From Roseibium aggregatum (GTDB taxonomy: Bacteria > Pseudomonadota > Alphaproteobacteria > Rhizobiales > Stappiaceae), in contig NZ_JABFCZ010000015.1 in NCBI RefSeq assembly GCF_014692675.1, positions 1 through 64,000 of the forward strand: DNA of 64,000 bases, read 5' to 3'. Below, piece by piece: positions 42,673-53,265 of this stretch; the stretch's first letter is position 1, and each line of letters starts with the position of its first letter. The notes below the pieces were generated by a model. That model had not been told where the DNA came from. It worked only from the letters and a program-made list of their open reading frames with translations, and did not search any database. The position numbers and the translations under genes were made by a program.

Positions 42673-43830
42673 TCACATGAGGCTTGAAGGCGAAAGGCGG
42701 CTGACGGTCACCGGCTCGCCGCGGGTCGGCCGCGGCCTGCGCCGGGTCAGCGCCAGCAGCGCGCCCGCGGTCATGGCCGATGACAGCAGCGATGAGCCGC
42801 CGTAGGAAATGAACGGCAGCGTCATGCCTTTGGGCGGCATGAGATTGAGGTTCACCGCCAGATTGATGGAAGCCTGCAGACCGAACAGGACCGTAAGCCC
42901 GGCAGTGGCCAACCTTCCGAACGCATCCTGATCCCTGCTCGCATGATTGAGCCCGCGGATAATGATGAAGGCGAAGACGGAAACCAGCAACAGGCAGGCG
43001 ATGATGCCGAATTCCTCCGCCACCACGGCAAAAACGAAGTCCGTATGGCTGTCGGGCAGGATCCGCTTCACCGTCCCCTCGCCCGGCCCCCGTCCGAACC
43101 AGCCGCCCGACAGGAACGCGTCCATCGCCGTATCGATCTGGTAGGTATTGCCCGAACTCGGATCCAGGAACCCGTCCACGCGGGCGGCCACGTGCGGCAG
43201 CATGATATAGGCTGACGCAAGACCCATGACCCCGATCACGCCGAGCCCGGCGATCAGGAACCATGGCAGGCCGTTCAGGAAAAACAGCCCGGCCCAGACG
43301 GTCCCCAGCAGCATCGTCTGCCCGAAATCCGGTTGGGCAATCAGGAGCGCTGCGCAGATGATGTAGATCAGGATCGAGAACAGAACGCCGGGCACTTCCC
43401 GCCTGCGACCGCTTTCCGACAACAGGAAGGCCACCAGCACGACAAATGCCGGCTTCAGGAATTCCGAGGGCTGGATCGAAAAACCGAGAAGCGAAATCCA
43501 ACGCCTCGACCCCTTGACCTCCATCCCGATGAACAGAGTCGCGATCAGCATCACCACGGACGCGATGAAGATCAGAAGGGCCGCCCGCCGGACCATGCGC
43601 GGCGTCATCAGCGACGCGGCCAGCATGACGGCAAGCGCCGGGCCGAGGAACAGCGCCTGACGCTTGACGAAAAAGAAGGTCTCGACGCCGATCCGCTCCG
43701 CAACCGGCGGGCTGGCGGCAAAGGACAGCACCACGCCACCGACCATGAGCAGGAAGAAGGCCGCAAGCAGGTAGTGATCCACGGTCCAGAACCACTCCGC
43801 AAAGCGGCTGCGATCGGCGCGGCTGACCAT
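42673..43830 (-). CDS. ftsW: Septal glycosyltransferase FtsW
   Basis: A SEDS-family membrane protein that polymerises lipid II at the septum together with FtsI. The 385 residues contain about ten membrane helices. GSRRWISLLGFSIQPSEFLKPAF (about 90-112) is the SEDS signature. LSGGWFGRGPGEG and the C-terminal ISYGGSSLLSSAMTAGALLAL contain the conserved periplasmic and cavity motifs. The ATG shares one base with the murD stop. Confidence 0.95.
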   Translation of the reverse strand: MVSRADRSRFAEWFWTVDHYLLAAFFLLMVGGVVLSFAASPPVAERIGVETFFFVKRQALFLGPALAVMLAASLMTPRMVRRAALLIFIASVVMLIATLFIGMEVKGSRRWISLLGFSIQPSEFLKPAFVVLVAFLLSESGRRREVPGVLFSILIYIICAALLIAQPDFGQTMLLGTVWAGLFFLNGLPWFLIAGLGVIGVMGLASAYIMLPHVAARVDGFLDPSSGNTYQIDTAMDAFLSGGWFGRGPGEGTVKRILPDSHTDFVFAVVAEEFGIIACLLLVSVFAFIIIRGLNHASRDQDAFGRLATAGLTVLFGLQASINLAVNLNLMPPKGMTLPFISYGGSSLLSSAMTAGALLALTRRRPRPTRGEPVTVSRLSPSSLM

Positions 43831-45230
43831 CAGGCGACCTCCTGGCTTGTGACGACCATCTTCAGGGCGCGGACCGCCTTGGCAAAGGCATCGCCCCTGA
43901 TTTCGAAATTGGGATACTGGTCGAACGACGCGCAGGCCGGCGACAGCAGCACCGCCATCTCCGGTGCCGCGTCCTTTGCCGCATCTTCCGCAGCTTGCGC
44001 AACCGCCTTGTCCAGCGTCCCGCTGATCTCGTAGGGAACCTGCCCTTGAAGTGTTCCGGCGAAATCCTGAGCGGCCTCGCCGATCAGATACGCCTTGGCG
44101 ATGCGCGGGAAGGATTCCTCCAGCGGCGCAATGCCGCCGGCCTTGGCGCGCCCGCCCGCGATCCAGTAGATGCGGTCGAAGCTGGCGAGCGCACGTGCCG
44201 CCGCATCGGCATTGGTCGCCTTGGAATCGTTGACGAACAGGATCCGCCCGGACCGGGCGATCACCTCCATGCGATGGTGCAGTCCGGGGAAACTCTTCAG
44301 CGCTTCGGCAATCTTTTCAGCCGGAACGCCAAGCGTTCGAAGAGCGGCGAAGGCGGCGGCCGCGTTCTGGCCGTTATGGTCGCCGCGCAGACTGTCGATC
44401 CCGGCAAGGCTCGCGACCCGGACCTGGGCCCCGTCATGAGCTTCGAACAGCTCTCCGTGGCTGGAATAGACCCCTTCCGGCAACTCCCGTTCCCCGGCAA
44501 TCCGCCACAGGGGCTTTTCCGACATCTCCCGGCGGTCGGCAATGGCCGCCGACAACCGGTCGTCGACACCGACGACGGCCGTCTCACTGCCCTGAACCAG
44601 CCGTTCCTTGATCGCCGCGTAGTGCTCCAGGGTGCCGTGCCGGTCCAGATGGTCCGGAGACAGGTTCATGTGAATGCCCACTGTCGCGTCAAGTGTAGGC
44701 GCCAGGTCGATCTGATAGGAGGAACACTCGACCACATAATGCCGTCCGGGTGCCGGCGGCTCCAGTTCCAGAACCGGAATGCCGATGTTGCCGCCCATCT
44801 GCGTGTCATAGCCCAGGGTTTTCAGGAGATGGGCAATCAGCGCGGTGGTGGTCGATTTGCCGTTGGTGCCGGTAATGGCGATCAGCGGCGCCTCGGGGCA
44901 TTTTTTCCGCCGCTCGCGGCAGAACAGCTCCACATCGCCGATCACCTCGATGCCGGCATCGCGCGCACGGTCCACCGTCCAGTGCGGCAGGGGATGGGTC
45001 AGGGGCACGCCGGGGGCCAGCACGAGCGCTGAAAAATCGTCCCAGTCGGCCTCGCGCAGATCCCGCGCGTTCAGTCCTTCCGAAACCGCTGCCTCGACAC
45101 GGGCCGGGGCATCATCCCACACCGTCACCCGCGCTCCGCCGGCCACAAGGGCGCGTGCCGTCGCCATCCCGGAGCCTCCGAGGCCGAACAGCGCCACATG
45201 CCTGCCGTGGAACGAGGTAACCGGGATCAT
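43830..45230 (-). CDS. murD: UDP-MurNAc-L-alanine-D-glutamate ligase
   Basis: Adds D-Glu to UDP-MurNAc-L-Ala. The 466 residues open with [20 protein letters not shown] and carry the ATP loop [18 protein letters not shown] (about 117-134), the central [21 protein letters not shown], and the C-terminal [17 protein letters not shown] and [21 protein letters not shown], diagnostic of MurD. It lies 4 bases after mraY. Confidence 0.97.
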   Translation of the reverse strand: MIPVTSFHGRHVALFGLGGSGMATARALVAGGARVTVWDDAPARVEAAVSEGLNARDLREADWDDFSALVLAPGVPLTHPLPHWTVDRARDAGIEVIGDVELFCRERRKKCPEAPLIAITGTNGKSTTTALIAHLLKTLGYDTQMGGNIGIPVLELEPPAPGRHYVVECSSYQIDLAPTLDATVGIHMNLSPDHLDRHGTLEHYAAIKERLVQGSETAVVGVDDRLSAAIADRREMSEKPLWRIAGERELPEGVYSSHGELFEAHDGAQVRVASLAGIDSLRGDHNGQNAAAAFAALRTLGVPAEKIAEALKSFPGLHHRMEVIARSGRILFVNDSKATNADAAARALASFDRIYWIAGGRAKAGGIAPLEESFPRIAKAYLIGEAAQDFAGTLQGQVPYEISGTLDKAVAQAAEDAAKDAAPEMAVLLSPACASFDQYPNFEIRGDAFAKAVRALKMVVTSQEVA

Positions 45231-45234
45231 GCGT

Positions 45235-46317
45235 CTACCTCAGCTTCAGGGTTGCAAGGCCGATCAGCGCCAGGACGACGGAGATGATCCAGAACCGGAT
45301 CACGACCTGGGATTCCGTCCAGCCCATCAGTTCGAAATGATGGTGGATCGGCGCCATGCGGAAGACGCGCTTGCCGGTCAGCTTAAAGGAAATCACCTGG
45401 GCGATCACGGAGACCGCTTCGAGAACGAACAGTCCGCCGACGATGGCAAGGACGATCTCATGCTTCGTGGCAACCGCGATCGCACCGATCATGCCGCCGA
45501 GCGCCAGCGAACCGGTATCGCCCATGAAGATGGCCGCCGGCGGCGCGTTGAACCACAAGAAGCCGAGGCCGGCCCCGATCACCGCGCCGCATATCACCGC
45601 CAGTTCGCCGGTCCCGGGCACATGGTGGATCTGCAGGTATTCGGCGAAGACCGCATTCCCCGACAGATAGGCAATCAGCGCGAAGGACGCGCAGGCGATC
45701 ATCACCGGAACGATGGCAAGGCCGTCGAGCCCGTCGGTCAGGTTGACCGCATTGCCCGCGCCGACCATCACGAAGGCGGCGAAGGGAATGAAGAACAGCC
45801 CGAGATTGAAGGTGACCGCCTTGAGGAAGGGAAAGCCGATGGAGGTTGAAAACGGCTCGTTGTCGAGAAGCGTGACCACATAGGCCGCGGCAGCGGCAAT
45901 CAGGAACTCCAGCCCGAGCCGGGCCTTGCCGCCAAAGCCCTTTGCGGTGGATTTCGTCACCTTAAGATAATCATCGTAAAATCCGATCAGGCCAAAGCCG
46001 ACCGTCACCGCGATCACGATCCAGACATAGGGGTTGGACAGATCCGTCCACAAAAGGGCTGCGACAAGCGCGCCCGACAGGATCATCAGCCCGCCCATGG
46101 TCGGCGTGCCTTTCTTGGAAAGATGGCCTTCCGGCCCGTCAGCCCGGATCGGCTGTCCGTGCCCCTGACGCAGGCGCAGGCTGCTGATGATCCTTGGCCC
46201 GAACAGGAACACGAAGAACAGGGCCGTCATGATTGCCCCGCCGGTCCGGAACGTGATGTACCGGAAAACATTCAAGGCAGAAATCTGGTCGGCGAGTTCG
46301 CCGAGAAAATAAAACAT
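45235..46317 (-). CDS. mraY: Phospho-MurNAc-pentapeptide transferase
   Basis: The integral membrane enzyme that makes lipid I from undecaprenyl phosphate and UDP-MurNAc-pentapeptide. The 360-residue protein has about ten helices and the catalytic aspartates in FYDDYLKV (about 118-125) and [26 protein letters not shown] and [13 protein letters not shown] (with the conserved histidine cluster) are MraY signatures. 10 bases after murF. Confidence 0.97.
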   Translation of the reverse strand: MFYFLGELADQISALNVFRYITFRTGGAIMTALFFVFLFGPRIISSLRLRQGHGQPIRADGPEGHLSKKGTPTMGGLMILSGALVAALLWTDLSNPYVWIVIAVTVGFGLIGFYDDYLKVTKSTAKGFGGKARLGLEFLIAAAAAYVVTLLDNEPFSTSIGFPFLKAVTFNLGLFFIPFAAFVMVGAGNAVNLTDGLDGLAIVPVMIACASFALIAYLSGNAVFAEYLQIHHVPGTGELAVICGAVIGAGLGFLWFNAPPAAIFMGDTGSLALGGMIGAIAVATKHEIVLAIVGGLFVLEAVSVIAQVISFKLTGKRVFRMAPIHHHFELMGWTESQVVIRFWIISVVLALIGLATLKLR

Positions 46318-46327
46318 CCGAAGGTCC

Positions 46328-47758
46328 TCAAGCCGCCACGGTTTCGTCCGCAGGCGGATATTCCTTTTTCAGGGCCTCAACAAGGGGCCCCATCTTCGAT
46401 CCGAGCGATCCCTTGATCATGATCACGTCGCCGGGACGCACATCTTCCAGCAACCGGTTGCGAAGCCCGGCCGCTTCCTCCGCATAGATCGCACGCTGGT
46501 GTTTGGGCAGAAGATCCCAAAGCGCATGCATATGCGGCCCCGAGCAATAGACCGTGTCGATCCCCGCGTCAGCGATATGGGCAAAGAGGCCGGCATGAAG
46601 CTGATCCGACCGTTCTCCGAGTTCGCGCATGTCCCCGAGCACCGCAATGCGCCGGCCCGGACGGGACACCGGCGCCTCGCTCAGAACCTCGAGAGCAGCC
46701 TTCATCGATGCCGGATTGGCGTTGTAGCTCTCGTCGATCACGTCGAAATAGCCATCGGACAGTTTCAGCCGGGTCACTTCCCCACGGCCCTTGGGCGCGC
46801 GCATGTCCGCCAGCGCCAGCCCGGCAAGCGCCAGATCGGCGCCCAGTTCGACGACGGCAGTGAGCACCGCGAGGCTGTTCTTCACATGATGGCGCCCCGG
46901 CGCGCCGATCTTGTAGGTGATCTCGTTGCCGAGGATGGACGCCTGCACGCTGGAGCTTCCCGGCTGGCGCGACACCTTCTCCACGACGGAATCCGCGCCG
47001 GCGCTCTCGCCGAATGTGTCAACGCGGGCGACACCGGCGGCGGTCGCCAGGAATTTCAGAAGATCGAACTGGTTGTTGTCCCGGTTCAGGATGGCAACCC
47101 CGTCCGGCTCCAGGCCTGCAAAGATCTCCGCCTTCGCCTGGGCGATCTTCTCGACCGAGCCGAAAAACTCCAGATGGACCGGCTGCACTGTGGTGATGAT
47201 CGCCACATGCGGGCGCACCATCTTGACCAGCGGCGTGATCTCGCCGGCATGGTTCATGCCGATTTCGAACACCCCGTATTCGGTGTCGGCGGGCATACGC
47301 GCGAGCGTCAGGGGAACGCCCCAGTGATTGTTGAAGGAGGCAACCGACGCATGCACCTTTCCGGACCGCTCCAGCGTCAGCCGGAGCGCCTCCTTGGTGC
47401 CGGTCTTGCCGACGGATCCGGTCACCGCGACAATGCGGGCCTCCGTCCGGGCCCGGGCGGCAACGCCGAGCTGTCGGAGGGCTTCCAGCGGATCGTCGAC
47501 GATCACATAGCGCCCGTCCCTGGGCAGATCGGCCATGCGCTCCCTGGCGACAAGCGCCAGCGATGCGCCGGCTTCAAGGGCGGCTGCGACGAAATCATGA
47601 CCATCGAGGCGGTCGCCCTTGATCGCGACGAAGGCTTCGCCCGGCTGCAGCGTCCGGCTGTCGATGGAAATGCCGGTAATCGCATCCGCCACCTCGCCTG
47701 AGGTTTCTCCGCCGGTCGCTTCGACAAAGGCTTCGCGGGTCCACAGCGGTTCGGTCAT
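46328..47758 (-). CDS. murF: UDP-MurNAc-tripeptide D-Ala-D-Ala ligase
   Basis: Attaches D-Ala-D-Ala, the product of Ddl, to complete the pentapeptide. The 476 residues show the ATP loop [18 protein letters not shown] (about 113-130), [27 protein letters not shown], and the C-terminal [18 protein letters not shown] and VLGDMRELG, all typical of MurF. The start overlaps the murE stop by 4 bases. Confidence 0.97.
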   Translation of the reverse strand: MTEPLWTREAFVEATGGETSGEVADAITGISIDSRTLQPGEAFVAIKGDRLDGHDFVAAALEAGASLALVARERMADLPRDGRYVIVDDPLEALRQLGVAARARTEARIVAVTGSVGKTGTKEALRLTLERSGKVHASVASFNNHWGVPLTLARMPADTEYGVFEIGMNHAGEITPLVKMVRPHVAIITTVQPVHLEFFGSVEKIAQAKAEIFAGLEPDGVAILNRDNNQFDLLKFLATAAGVARVDTFGESAGADSVVEKVSRQPGSSSVQASILGNEITYKIGAPGRHHVKNSLAVLTAVVELGADLALAGLALADMRAPKGRGEVTRLKLSDGYFDVIDESYNANPASMKAALEVLSEAPVSRPGRRIAVLGDMRELGERSDQLHAGLFAHIADAGIDTVYCSGPHMHALWDLLPKHQRAIYAEEAAGLRNRLLEDVRPGDVIMIKGSLGSKMGPLVEALKKEYPPADETVAA

Positions 47759-49224
47759 CGGGCATCTCCCATGGCAATAGCGTCGGCCACGGCTTCGTGG
47801 TCGGAAAAGGGGTGTACCGTGTTGCCGACAATCTGGCCCGTTTCATGACCTTTTCCGGCCACGCACAGAATATCGCCCGGGCCGAGCAGGCGGACACCTT
47901 CGCGGATGGCCTCGCCGCGGTCGCCGATTTCAAGTGCGCCGGGCGCCGCCTCCAGGATCGCTTGCCGGATGGCCGCCGGATCTTCGCTGCGCGGATTGTC
48001 GTCGGTCACGATGACGATATCCGCCTTGTCGGCGGCAATCTTGCCCATCAGCGGCCGCTTGCCGGGGTCGCGGTCGCCTCCGGCGCCGATTAGGACAATA
48101 AGCTTGCCTTCGGCAAACGGACGCAGGGCCGCGAGCGCGTTTTCAAGGGCCTCCGGCTTGTGGGCATAGTCGATCACGACCGTGCCGCCGCCCGCTTTCT
48201 TGCCGGCAAATTCCAACCGTCCCGGCGCGCCCTTCAGGCTTTCAAGCGACCTGAGAGCCTTTCCGGTTTCGATCCCGGCGGCAATCGCGAGACCGGCGGC
48301 AATCAGGGCATTGGACACCTGGAACCGTCCGATCAGCGGCAGGGTGACCGAGTAATCGCCGCGCGCCGTCTGGACGGTCAGGTCCTGGCCCGAGGACGTC
48401 TGGCGCAACCCGGTCAGCTTCAGGTCCTTGCCGGTTTCGCCCACGGTGATGACGGGCAGTTTCCGCTCCGCTGCGACCGCCAGCACGCGGTCCGCATAGG
48501 CCTCGCCCGGATCGACGACGACCGTCCCGCCGGCCGGCAGGAGATCGCGGAACAGGCGCAGCTTTGCATTCAGGTAGTCTTCGACCGTTGGGTGGTAATC
48601 CATATGATCGCGGCCGAGATTGGTGAAACCGGCCGCCGTCAGGCGCACCCCGTCGAGCCGGAACTGGTCGAGGCCGTGACTGGACGCCTCCAGGGCGGCA
48701 TGGGTGACCTTGTCCCTGGCCAGCCGGGCAAGCTCCTTGTGAAGCGCCACCGGGTCCGGCGTCGTGAGCCCGCCATAGACCCGTCCGTCGGCGGTCACGG
48801 TGCCGATGGTACCAAGGCTTGCGGCAGAATGGCCGGCGGCCTGAAAGATCTGGCGCACGAAATGGGCGACGGATGTCTTGCCGCTGGTGCCGGTGACCGC
48901 GACGATGGTTTCCGGCTGGTCACCGTAAAAGGCCGCAGCCATCATGGCGAAGTCCCGCCGCGGCTCGGCGCTGGTCAGGATTGCAGCACGCCCGGCCGCA
49001 TCGGCGCGCACCCGGTCGGCAGCGTCCTCCGCGCACAGGATCGCGACAGCGCCCGCATCCACCGCACTGGAGACAAAGCGCGCGCCATCCGTGCTTGCGC
49101 CTTTCAGGGCGGCAAACAAAAAACCGGGCTTAACCGCACGGCTGTCGGCGGTCAGACCGGAAATGTCGAGGCGTTCCGCCCCGTCCGGGAGATCCAGCCC
49201 GCGCGCTAATTTTTCAAGATGCAT
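47755..49224 (-). CDS. murE: UDP-MurNAc-dipeptide meso-DAP ligase
   Basis: Adds the third amino acid of the stem peptide. The ATP loop is VTGTSGKTSVAHFV, the UDP-binding loop is GLTADSRAVKPGFLFAALKG, and DDNPRSEDPAAI carries the DNPR motif that selects meso-diaminopimelate over lysine. From the ATG at 49224 (MHLEKLARGLDL) it has 489 residues. The frame's first ATG at 49272 adds 16 residues, and neither has a strong ribosome site. About 91 bases after ftsI, the widest gap inside the mur block. Confidence 0.96.
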   Translation of the reverse strand: MHLEKLARGLDLPDGAERLDISGLTADSRAVKPGFLFAALKGASTDGARFVSSAVDAGAVAILCAEDAADRVRADAAGRAAILTSAEPRRDFAMMAAAFYGDQPETIVAVTGTSGKTSVAHFVRQIFQAAGHSAASLGTIGTVTADGRVYGGLTTPDPVALHKELARLARDKVTHAALEASSHGLDQFRLDGVRLTAAGFTNLGRDHMDYHPTVEDYLNAKLRLFRDLLPAGGTVVVDPGEAYADRVLAVAAERKLPVITVGETGKDLKLTGLRQTSSGQDLTVQTARGDYSVTLPLIGRFQVSNALIAAGLAIAAGIETGKALRSLESLKGAPGRLEFAGKKAGGGTVVIDYAHKPEALENALAALRPFAEGKLIVLIGAGGDRDPGKRPLMGKIAADKADIVIVTDDNPRSEDPAAIRQAILEAAPGALEIGDRGEAIREGVRLLGPGDILCVAGKGHETGQIVGNTVHPFSDHEAVADAIAMGDAR

Positions 49225-49315
49225 TTCATACGGTCGTCCGGTTTGTGCGTCGTCATGTTGGCATTCAGGCACCGGATAACGGCTGCGACCCCGCCGGCGA
49301 CTGAATATTCAGTCG

Positions 49316-51028
49316 TTAATAGGATATTTCGATCGGTTGTTCTCCCTCGCCGAAGCGCGGCATGACGCCCAGCATCGGTGCTGCGCGGCGAATGATGGCG
49401 GCAACCGTCGGCGCCGCGTTCATGCCTGCGGTCGCGATGGACTTGCCTTTTTCCGGTTTCGGCTCGTCGACAACCACCAGCACCACGTAGCGCGGATCAT
49501 CCATCGGGAAGGCCGACAGGAAGGAGTTCCGGCGCTTGTTGGAGACATAAACGCCGTTTTCGACCTTCTCCGCCGTTCCCGTCTTGCCGCCCACCGTGTA
49601 GCCCGGCACATCGGCGTGGCGTCCGGAGCCGGAGAGCACGTTGAGCCGGAACAGATAGCGCATGATCCGGCTGGTCTTTTCCGAAACAACCCGTTTTCCC
49701 AAGGCCTTGACCTGGTCGGCGCTGCGCGGGAAGAAGGTCGGCGGCAACAGTGTGCCGCCATTGACCAGGGCGGCTGCGGCTACCGCGGTCTGCATCGGCG
49801 TGACCGAAATGCCGTGGCCGAAGGAGATGGTCATGGCCGCCAGCTCGGTCCATTTCGGCGGCAGCAGCGGAGCGGCGTTCTCCGGCAGCTCGGTATGCGG
49901 CCGTTCCAGGAACCCGAGCCGGCCGAGAAATTCCTTCTGCCGGTCGATACCGGTGGCCAGCATCATCTTTGCGGTGCCGATATTGGACGAATAGATGAAG
50001 ATTTCCGGCACGGAGAGGATCCGGTTTTTGCCGTGGAAATCGTGGATCGTGCGGCCCGCGGCCCGGATCGGACGCGAGGCATCGAAGCTGTCGTTGATCG
50101 AAACCTTGCCCGAATCAAGCGCCATGGCCGCGGTAAAGGTCTTGAACACCGACCCCATTTCATAGACCCCGCCGGTCGCCCGGTTGAGCCGGTTCTTGTC
50201 CAGCGCCTCGGACCGGTCGTTGGGGTCGTAGTCCGGCAGGGACGACATGGCGACGACCTCACCTGTCTTCACGTCGAGCACGATGCCGATTGCGGCAATG
50301 GCCTGATAACGCTCCATGGCCTTGACCAGTTCGTCGCGAACCACGTGTTGCACGCGGAGATCGACGGACAGACGAACGGGCTCCATCGGCCGGTCGGAGG
50401 CGAAACCGAATTTCTGCAGATCCGCCAGCCACTCGTCATCGATGTACTTCTCGATGCCGGTCAGACCCTGGTTGTCCACATTGACCGACCCGACGATGTG
50501 GCCGGCCGTCGGACCGCCCGGATAAAACCGCTTGTTCTCCGGCAGGAACTTGATGCCCGGCAGGCCGAGATTATGGATCTTTTCCGCCTGGTCGGGGGTA
50601 AGCTCACGCTTCAGCCAGGCAAAGCCGGCCCGGCTTTCCAGACGGCGGCGGACCACGGCCGGGTCCAGATCCGGCAGAACGCTCGTCAGGCCCTCGACGG
50701 CCTCGTCCACATCCAGCACCCGGCGCGGTTCGGCGTAGAGCGAGGCGGTCTTGATATCGGTCGCCAGGATCTCGCCGTTGCGGTCCAGCAGATCGGGCCG
50801 CGAGGCGGCAACGGAATCCTGCGCCGAAATCAGGGCCGGTGAATCCGTTTCGTCCATCTCGGCCAGAAAAACGAGGCGACCGCCGATCATCAGATAGACG
50901 GCCGCGAACGCAAGCATCGCCAGATAGACACGGGACTTGACCGCGCTGGAAGACACAGAGCCATGCACCGGGCGCGGCTTCGCGCGGCGAAACTGAAGGA
51001 TGGATCCCGTGTCGTGGGTTACTGCCAT
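49316..51028 (-). CDS. ftsI: Septal transpeptidase FtsI (PBP3)
   Basis: A class B penicillin-binding protein that crosslinks septal peptidoglycan with FtsW. The 570 residues have one membrane helix (about 33-53), the pedestal domain, and the transpeptidase domain. Active-site motifs are S293-V-F-K296, S347-S-N349 and K482-T-G484. It follows ftsL by 10 bases and runs into murE. Size is typical for alphaproteobacteria. Confidence 0.96.
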   Translation of the reverse strand: MAVTHDTGSILQFRRAKPRPVHGSVSSSAVKSRVYLAMLAFAAVYLMIGGRLVFLAEMDETDSPALISAQDSVAASRPDLLDRNGEILATDIKTASLYAEPRRVLDVDEAVEGLTSVLPDLDPAVVRRRLESRAGFAWLKRELTPDQAEKIHNLGLPGIKFLPENKRFYPGGPTAGHIVGSVNVDNQGLTGIEKYIDDEWLADLQKFGFASDRPMEPVRLSVDLRVQHVVRDELVKAMERYQAIAAIGIVLDVKTGEVVAMSSLPDYDPNDRSEALDKNRLNRATGGVYEMGSVFKTFTAAMALDSGKVSINDSFDASRPIRAAGRTIHDFHGKNRILSVPEIFIYSSNIGTAKMMLATGIDRQKEFLGRLGFLERPHTELPENAAPLLPPKWTELAAMTISFGHGISVTPMQTAVAAAALVNGGTLLPPTFFPRSADQVKALGKRVVSEKTSRIMRYLFRLNVLSGSGRHADVPGYTVGGKTGTAEKVENGVYVSNKRRNSFLSAFPMDDPRYVVLVVVDEPKPEKGKSIATAGMNAAPTVAAIIRRAAPMLGVMPRFGEGEQPIEISY

Positions 51029-51038
51029 GCCGCCGCCC

Positions 51039-51395
51039 TCACCTGATGACCTGGGAATTGCCGGCGTAACCGCCCATCGGGTCGGATCCGCCGACCGGCT
51101 TCAGCTGCACCGGACGAACGGGCAAATCCTCCGGCGAGACGATCTGGTCCACGGCCAGCGGCTGGAGTTGAAGATAGGAATTGTAGCGTTCGACCAGATG
51201 CTGCAGCCGTTCGGGCTGATTGAGCGCGCTCCATTCCGCCTTGAGGAGACGGATGCTTTCCTGCTCCTCGTCGATCTTCTGCTGCAACTCGGCAACCCGC
51301 GACGCCGATTTCTTGGCCGCAAGCTTCATGTCGTAGACCGCAGCCGCACCGATCACGACGGCCAGCACGAAGAGAATATTGAGATAGCGTCCCAC
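51039..51395 (-). CDS. ftsL: Cell division protein FtsL
   Basis: A 118-residue bitopic protein with a short cytoplasmic start, one membrane helix (about 5-24) and a periplasmic coiled coil (about 28-65, RVAELQQKIDEEQESIRLLKAEW). The LNQPERLQHLVERYN segment is the FtsL signature in alphaproteobacteria. With FtsB and FtsQ it activates FtsWI. One base after rsmH. Recognition rests on order and topology as much as on sequence. Confidence 0.9.
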   Translation of the reverse strand: MGRYLNILFVLAVVIGAAAVYDMKLAAKKSASRVAELQQKIDEEQESIRLLKAEWSALNQPERLQHLVERYNSYLQLQPLAVDQIVSPEDLPVRPVQLKPVGGSDPMGGYAGNSQVIR

Positions 51396-51396
51396 C

Positions 51397-52437
51397 TCAG
51401 CCTCCTAATCCGTCAAATTCGGCAAGCCTTGGGACGCCTGCCGCATGAATATCCAGGTCTCGCGCCGGCACATCGGTCCGCCGGCCCGCACGAAGACGCG
51501 CGGAGCGGGCCCGCGGATTGGCCTCCGTTTCCGCTTCTTCGGCTTCCACCGCCTTGCGCGTCAGCAATTCGAATGTCGGCGGTGGCACGTCCTCTTCCGG
51601 CATGTGCCGGGAGCCGCCGCCCCGGGTCCGGGTGCGGTCCTGGAAGAACCGCTTCACGATCCGGTCTTCCAGGCTGTGGAAGCTGACCAGAACCAGCCGT
51701 CCGCCCGGTTTCAGGATCCTCTCGGCGGCGCCAAGAGCGCGGGCCGCCTGATGCAGTTCGCCGTTGACGTAGATGCGCAGCGCCTGAAAGGTCCGCGTCG
51801 CCGGATGGATCTGGGCCTTCTTCGGCGACCGACCGAGCACCTTTTCGATCAGCGCGGAGAGTTCCGCGGTCCGCTCGAACGGTTTTTCCTTGCGCGCGTT
51901 GTCGATGGCGTGAGCGACGGTCGTCGCCCGCTTTTCCTCGCCGAGCAGCCCGATGATGCGGATCAGATCCTTCACCGGCATCTTGTTGACCACGTCGGCC
52001 GCGGACGGGCCGGCCTGCTCCATGCGCATGTCGAGCGGCCCGTCGCGCAGGAACGAAAACCCCCGCTCCGCCTGGTCGAGCTGCATCGACGATACGCCGA
52101 GATCCAGCACCACGCCGTCGACCGCCTCGAACCCGGCGCCGCGAGCATAGGTATCGAGATCGGCGAACTGGCCGGGCACGAGCGTCAGACGGCCTTTTGC
52201 CTCCTCGACCAGCGGCTGACCGCCGGCAATCGCATCCGGATCGCGGTCGATCCCGACGACGGCTGCGCCGGCCGCCAGAAGCGCGCGGCTGTAGCCGCCG
52301 GCGCCGAAGGTTCCGTCGACCATCACCTCACCGGATTTCGGATCGAGATATTTCAGCACCTCTTTCAGGAGAACCGGCACATGGCGCGCAGGTCCGCCGG
52401 CATCCGAAGCAGGGCTTCTTTCGCTCAGCGCCATCAT
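51397..52437 (-). CDS. rsmH: 16S rRNA m4C1402 methyltransferase
   Basis: A 346-residue SAM enzyme (formerly MraW) that N4-methylates C1402 of 16S rRNA. Visible are HVPVLLKEVLKYL, VDGTFGAGGYSRALLAAGA (motif I, about 40-58), VDGVVLDLGVSSMQLDQAERGFSF, and VLVSFHSLEDRIVKRFF. A C-terminal Arg-rich tail ends it. The ATG overlaps the mraZ stop by 4 bases. Confidence 0.96.
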   Translation of the reverse strand: MMALSERSPASDAGGPARHVPVLLKEVLKYLDPKSGEVMVDGTFGAGGYSRALLAAGAAVVGIDRDPDAIAGGQPLVEEAKGRLTLVPGQFADLDTYARGAGFEAVDGVVLDLGVSSMQLDQAERGFSFLRDGPLDMRMEQAGPSAADVVNKMPVKDLIRIIGLLGEEKRATTVAHAIDNARKEKPFERTAELSALIEKVLGRSPKKAQIHPATRTFQALRIYVNGELHQAARALGAAERILKPGGRLVLVSFHSLEDRIVKRFFQDRTRTRGGGSRHMPEEDVPPPTFELLTRKAVEAEEAETEANPRARSARLRAGRRTDVPARDLDIHAAGVPRLAEFDGLGG

Positions 52438-52904
52438 GCCGGTTCTCCTGGCGAGGATGTCGGGGGCACTTGCCCCGACAGCATTGCGAGCGCGCGCCTT
52501 TGGGCCTCTGCGCGATGCTCGCGGAACTTTTCCGGCTCCCAGATCTGAAACTTGTAGCCGAGGCCGGCAAAGGTGACCTGATCGGTGATCCCGGAGTGTT
52601 CGCGCACCATGTCGGAAATCATGATCCGCCCGTCGCCGTCGATCTTCGGCGTTTCGCTGGCGCCGAAGAGGGCTACGGCCAGCGCGTCGTGATCCGGCGA
52701 CAGCTTGGCGAAGGCGTCGAGCCGGGTCTGGATTTCGCTGAGGAGTTCGTTGCCGCCTGCATCAACGGCGGGGCAATGGGGAGAGGCGATGCAGTAGAGG
52801 CCCTCGAAACCGTCCCGCGCAAGGACCGCACGGAAGGGTGCCGGGATCGAAACACGACCCTTGGCATCCAGCCGGTTGGTAAAATGCGAGACAAAACCGG
52901 CCAT
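52434..52904 (-). CDS. mraZ: MraZ, transcriptional regulator of the dcw cluster
   Basis: A 156-residue DNA-binding protein with two AbrB/SpoVT-type domains: the first from HFTNRLDAKGRVSIPAPFRAVL (about 6-27), the second around ALFGASETPKIDGDGRIMISDMV (about 83-105). MraZ proteins form ring oligomers and repress their own operon by binding phased TGGG repeats in the promoter, which are present here. First gene of the division cluster. Confidence 0.95.
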   Translation of the reverse strand: MAGFVSHFTNRLDAKGRVSIPAPFRAVLARDGFEGLYCIASPHCPAVDAGGNELLSEIQTRLDAFAKLSPDHDALAVALFGASETPKIDGDGRIMISDMVREHSGITDQVTFAGLGYKFQIWEPEKFREHRAEAQRRALAMLSGQVPPTSSPGEPA

Positions 52905-53042
52905 AAAACCCCTCTAAGCAGGCAGATCCGCCTGGCCAAGCCCAAGTTCCCCTGAATGAAAAAAGACAGCCGATCTCCGGCCTGGTTCGACACCAAATTG
53001 GTCCGCCGTGACCGCCCTGATGCGGGCCGCCAATCCCCATTC

Positions 53043-53093
53043 TGGGTTTTTATGGGATACCATGGGATCTTATGGGACGTCAATGGAATCCCA
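53043..53093. promoter_or_regulatory. MraZ-box ladder in the mraZ promoter
   Basis: On the plus strand TGGGT (53043), TGGGA (53053), TGGGA (53063) and TGGGA (53073) repeat exactly every 10 bases. A degenerate TGGAA (53084) and an inverted TCCCA (53089) follow. On the gene strand a TTGACG lies among them at 53078-53083 and may be the -35 element. This matches the phased-repeat design of known MraZ operators. It sits about 140 bases upstream of mraZ. The rest of 52905-53265 holds no gene. Confidence 0.8.
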
Positions 53094-53265
53094 TGGTCGT
53101 ATCGCTGCTTACGGACAAGTGTCAGCAATCAAAGCAATTTTGATCTTGTTAAGATTAACGAAGCCTTGACAGAAATCGGGAATCGGAGTCCACACACTCT
53201 AAAATGCGGCAGAAACCGGCTGAAACAGTCAATGATCAGCCTTGGAAATAGGCGAACTTAAAGGG

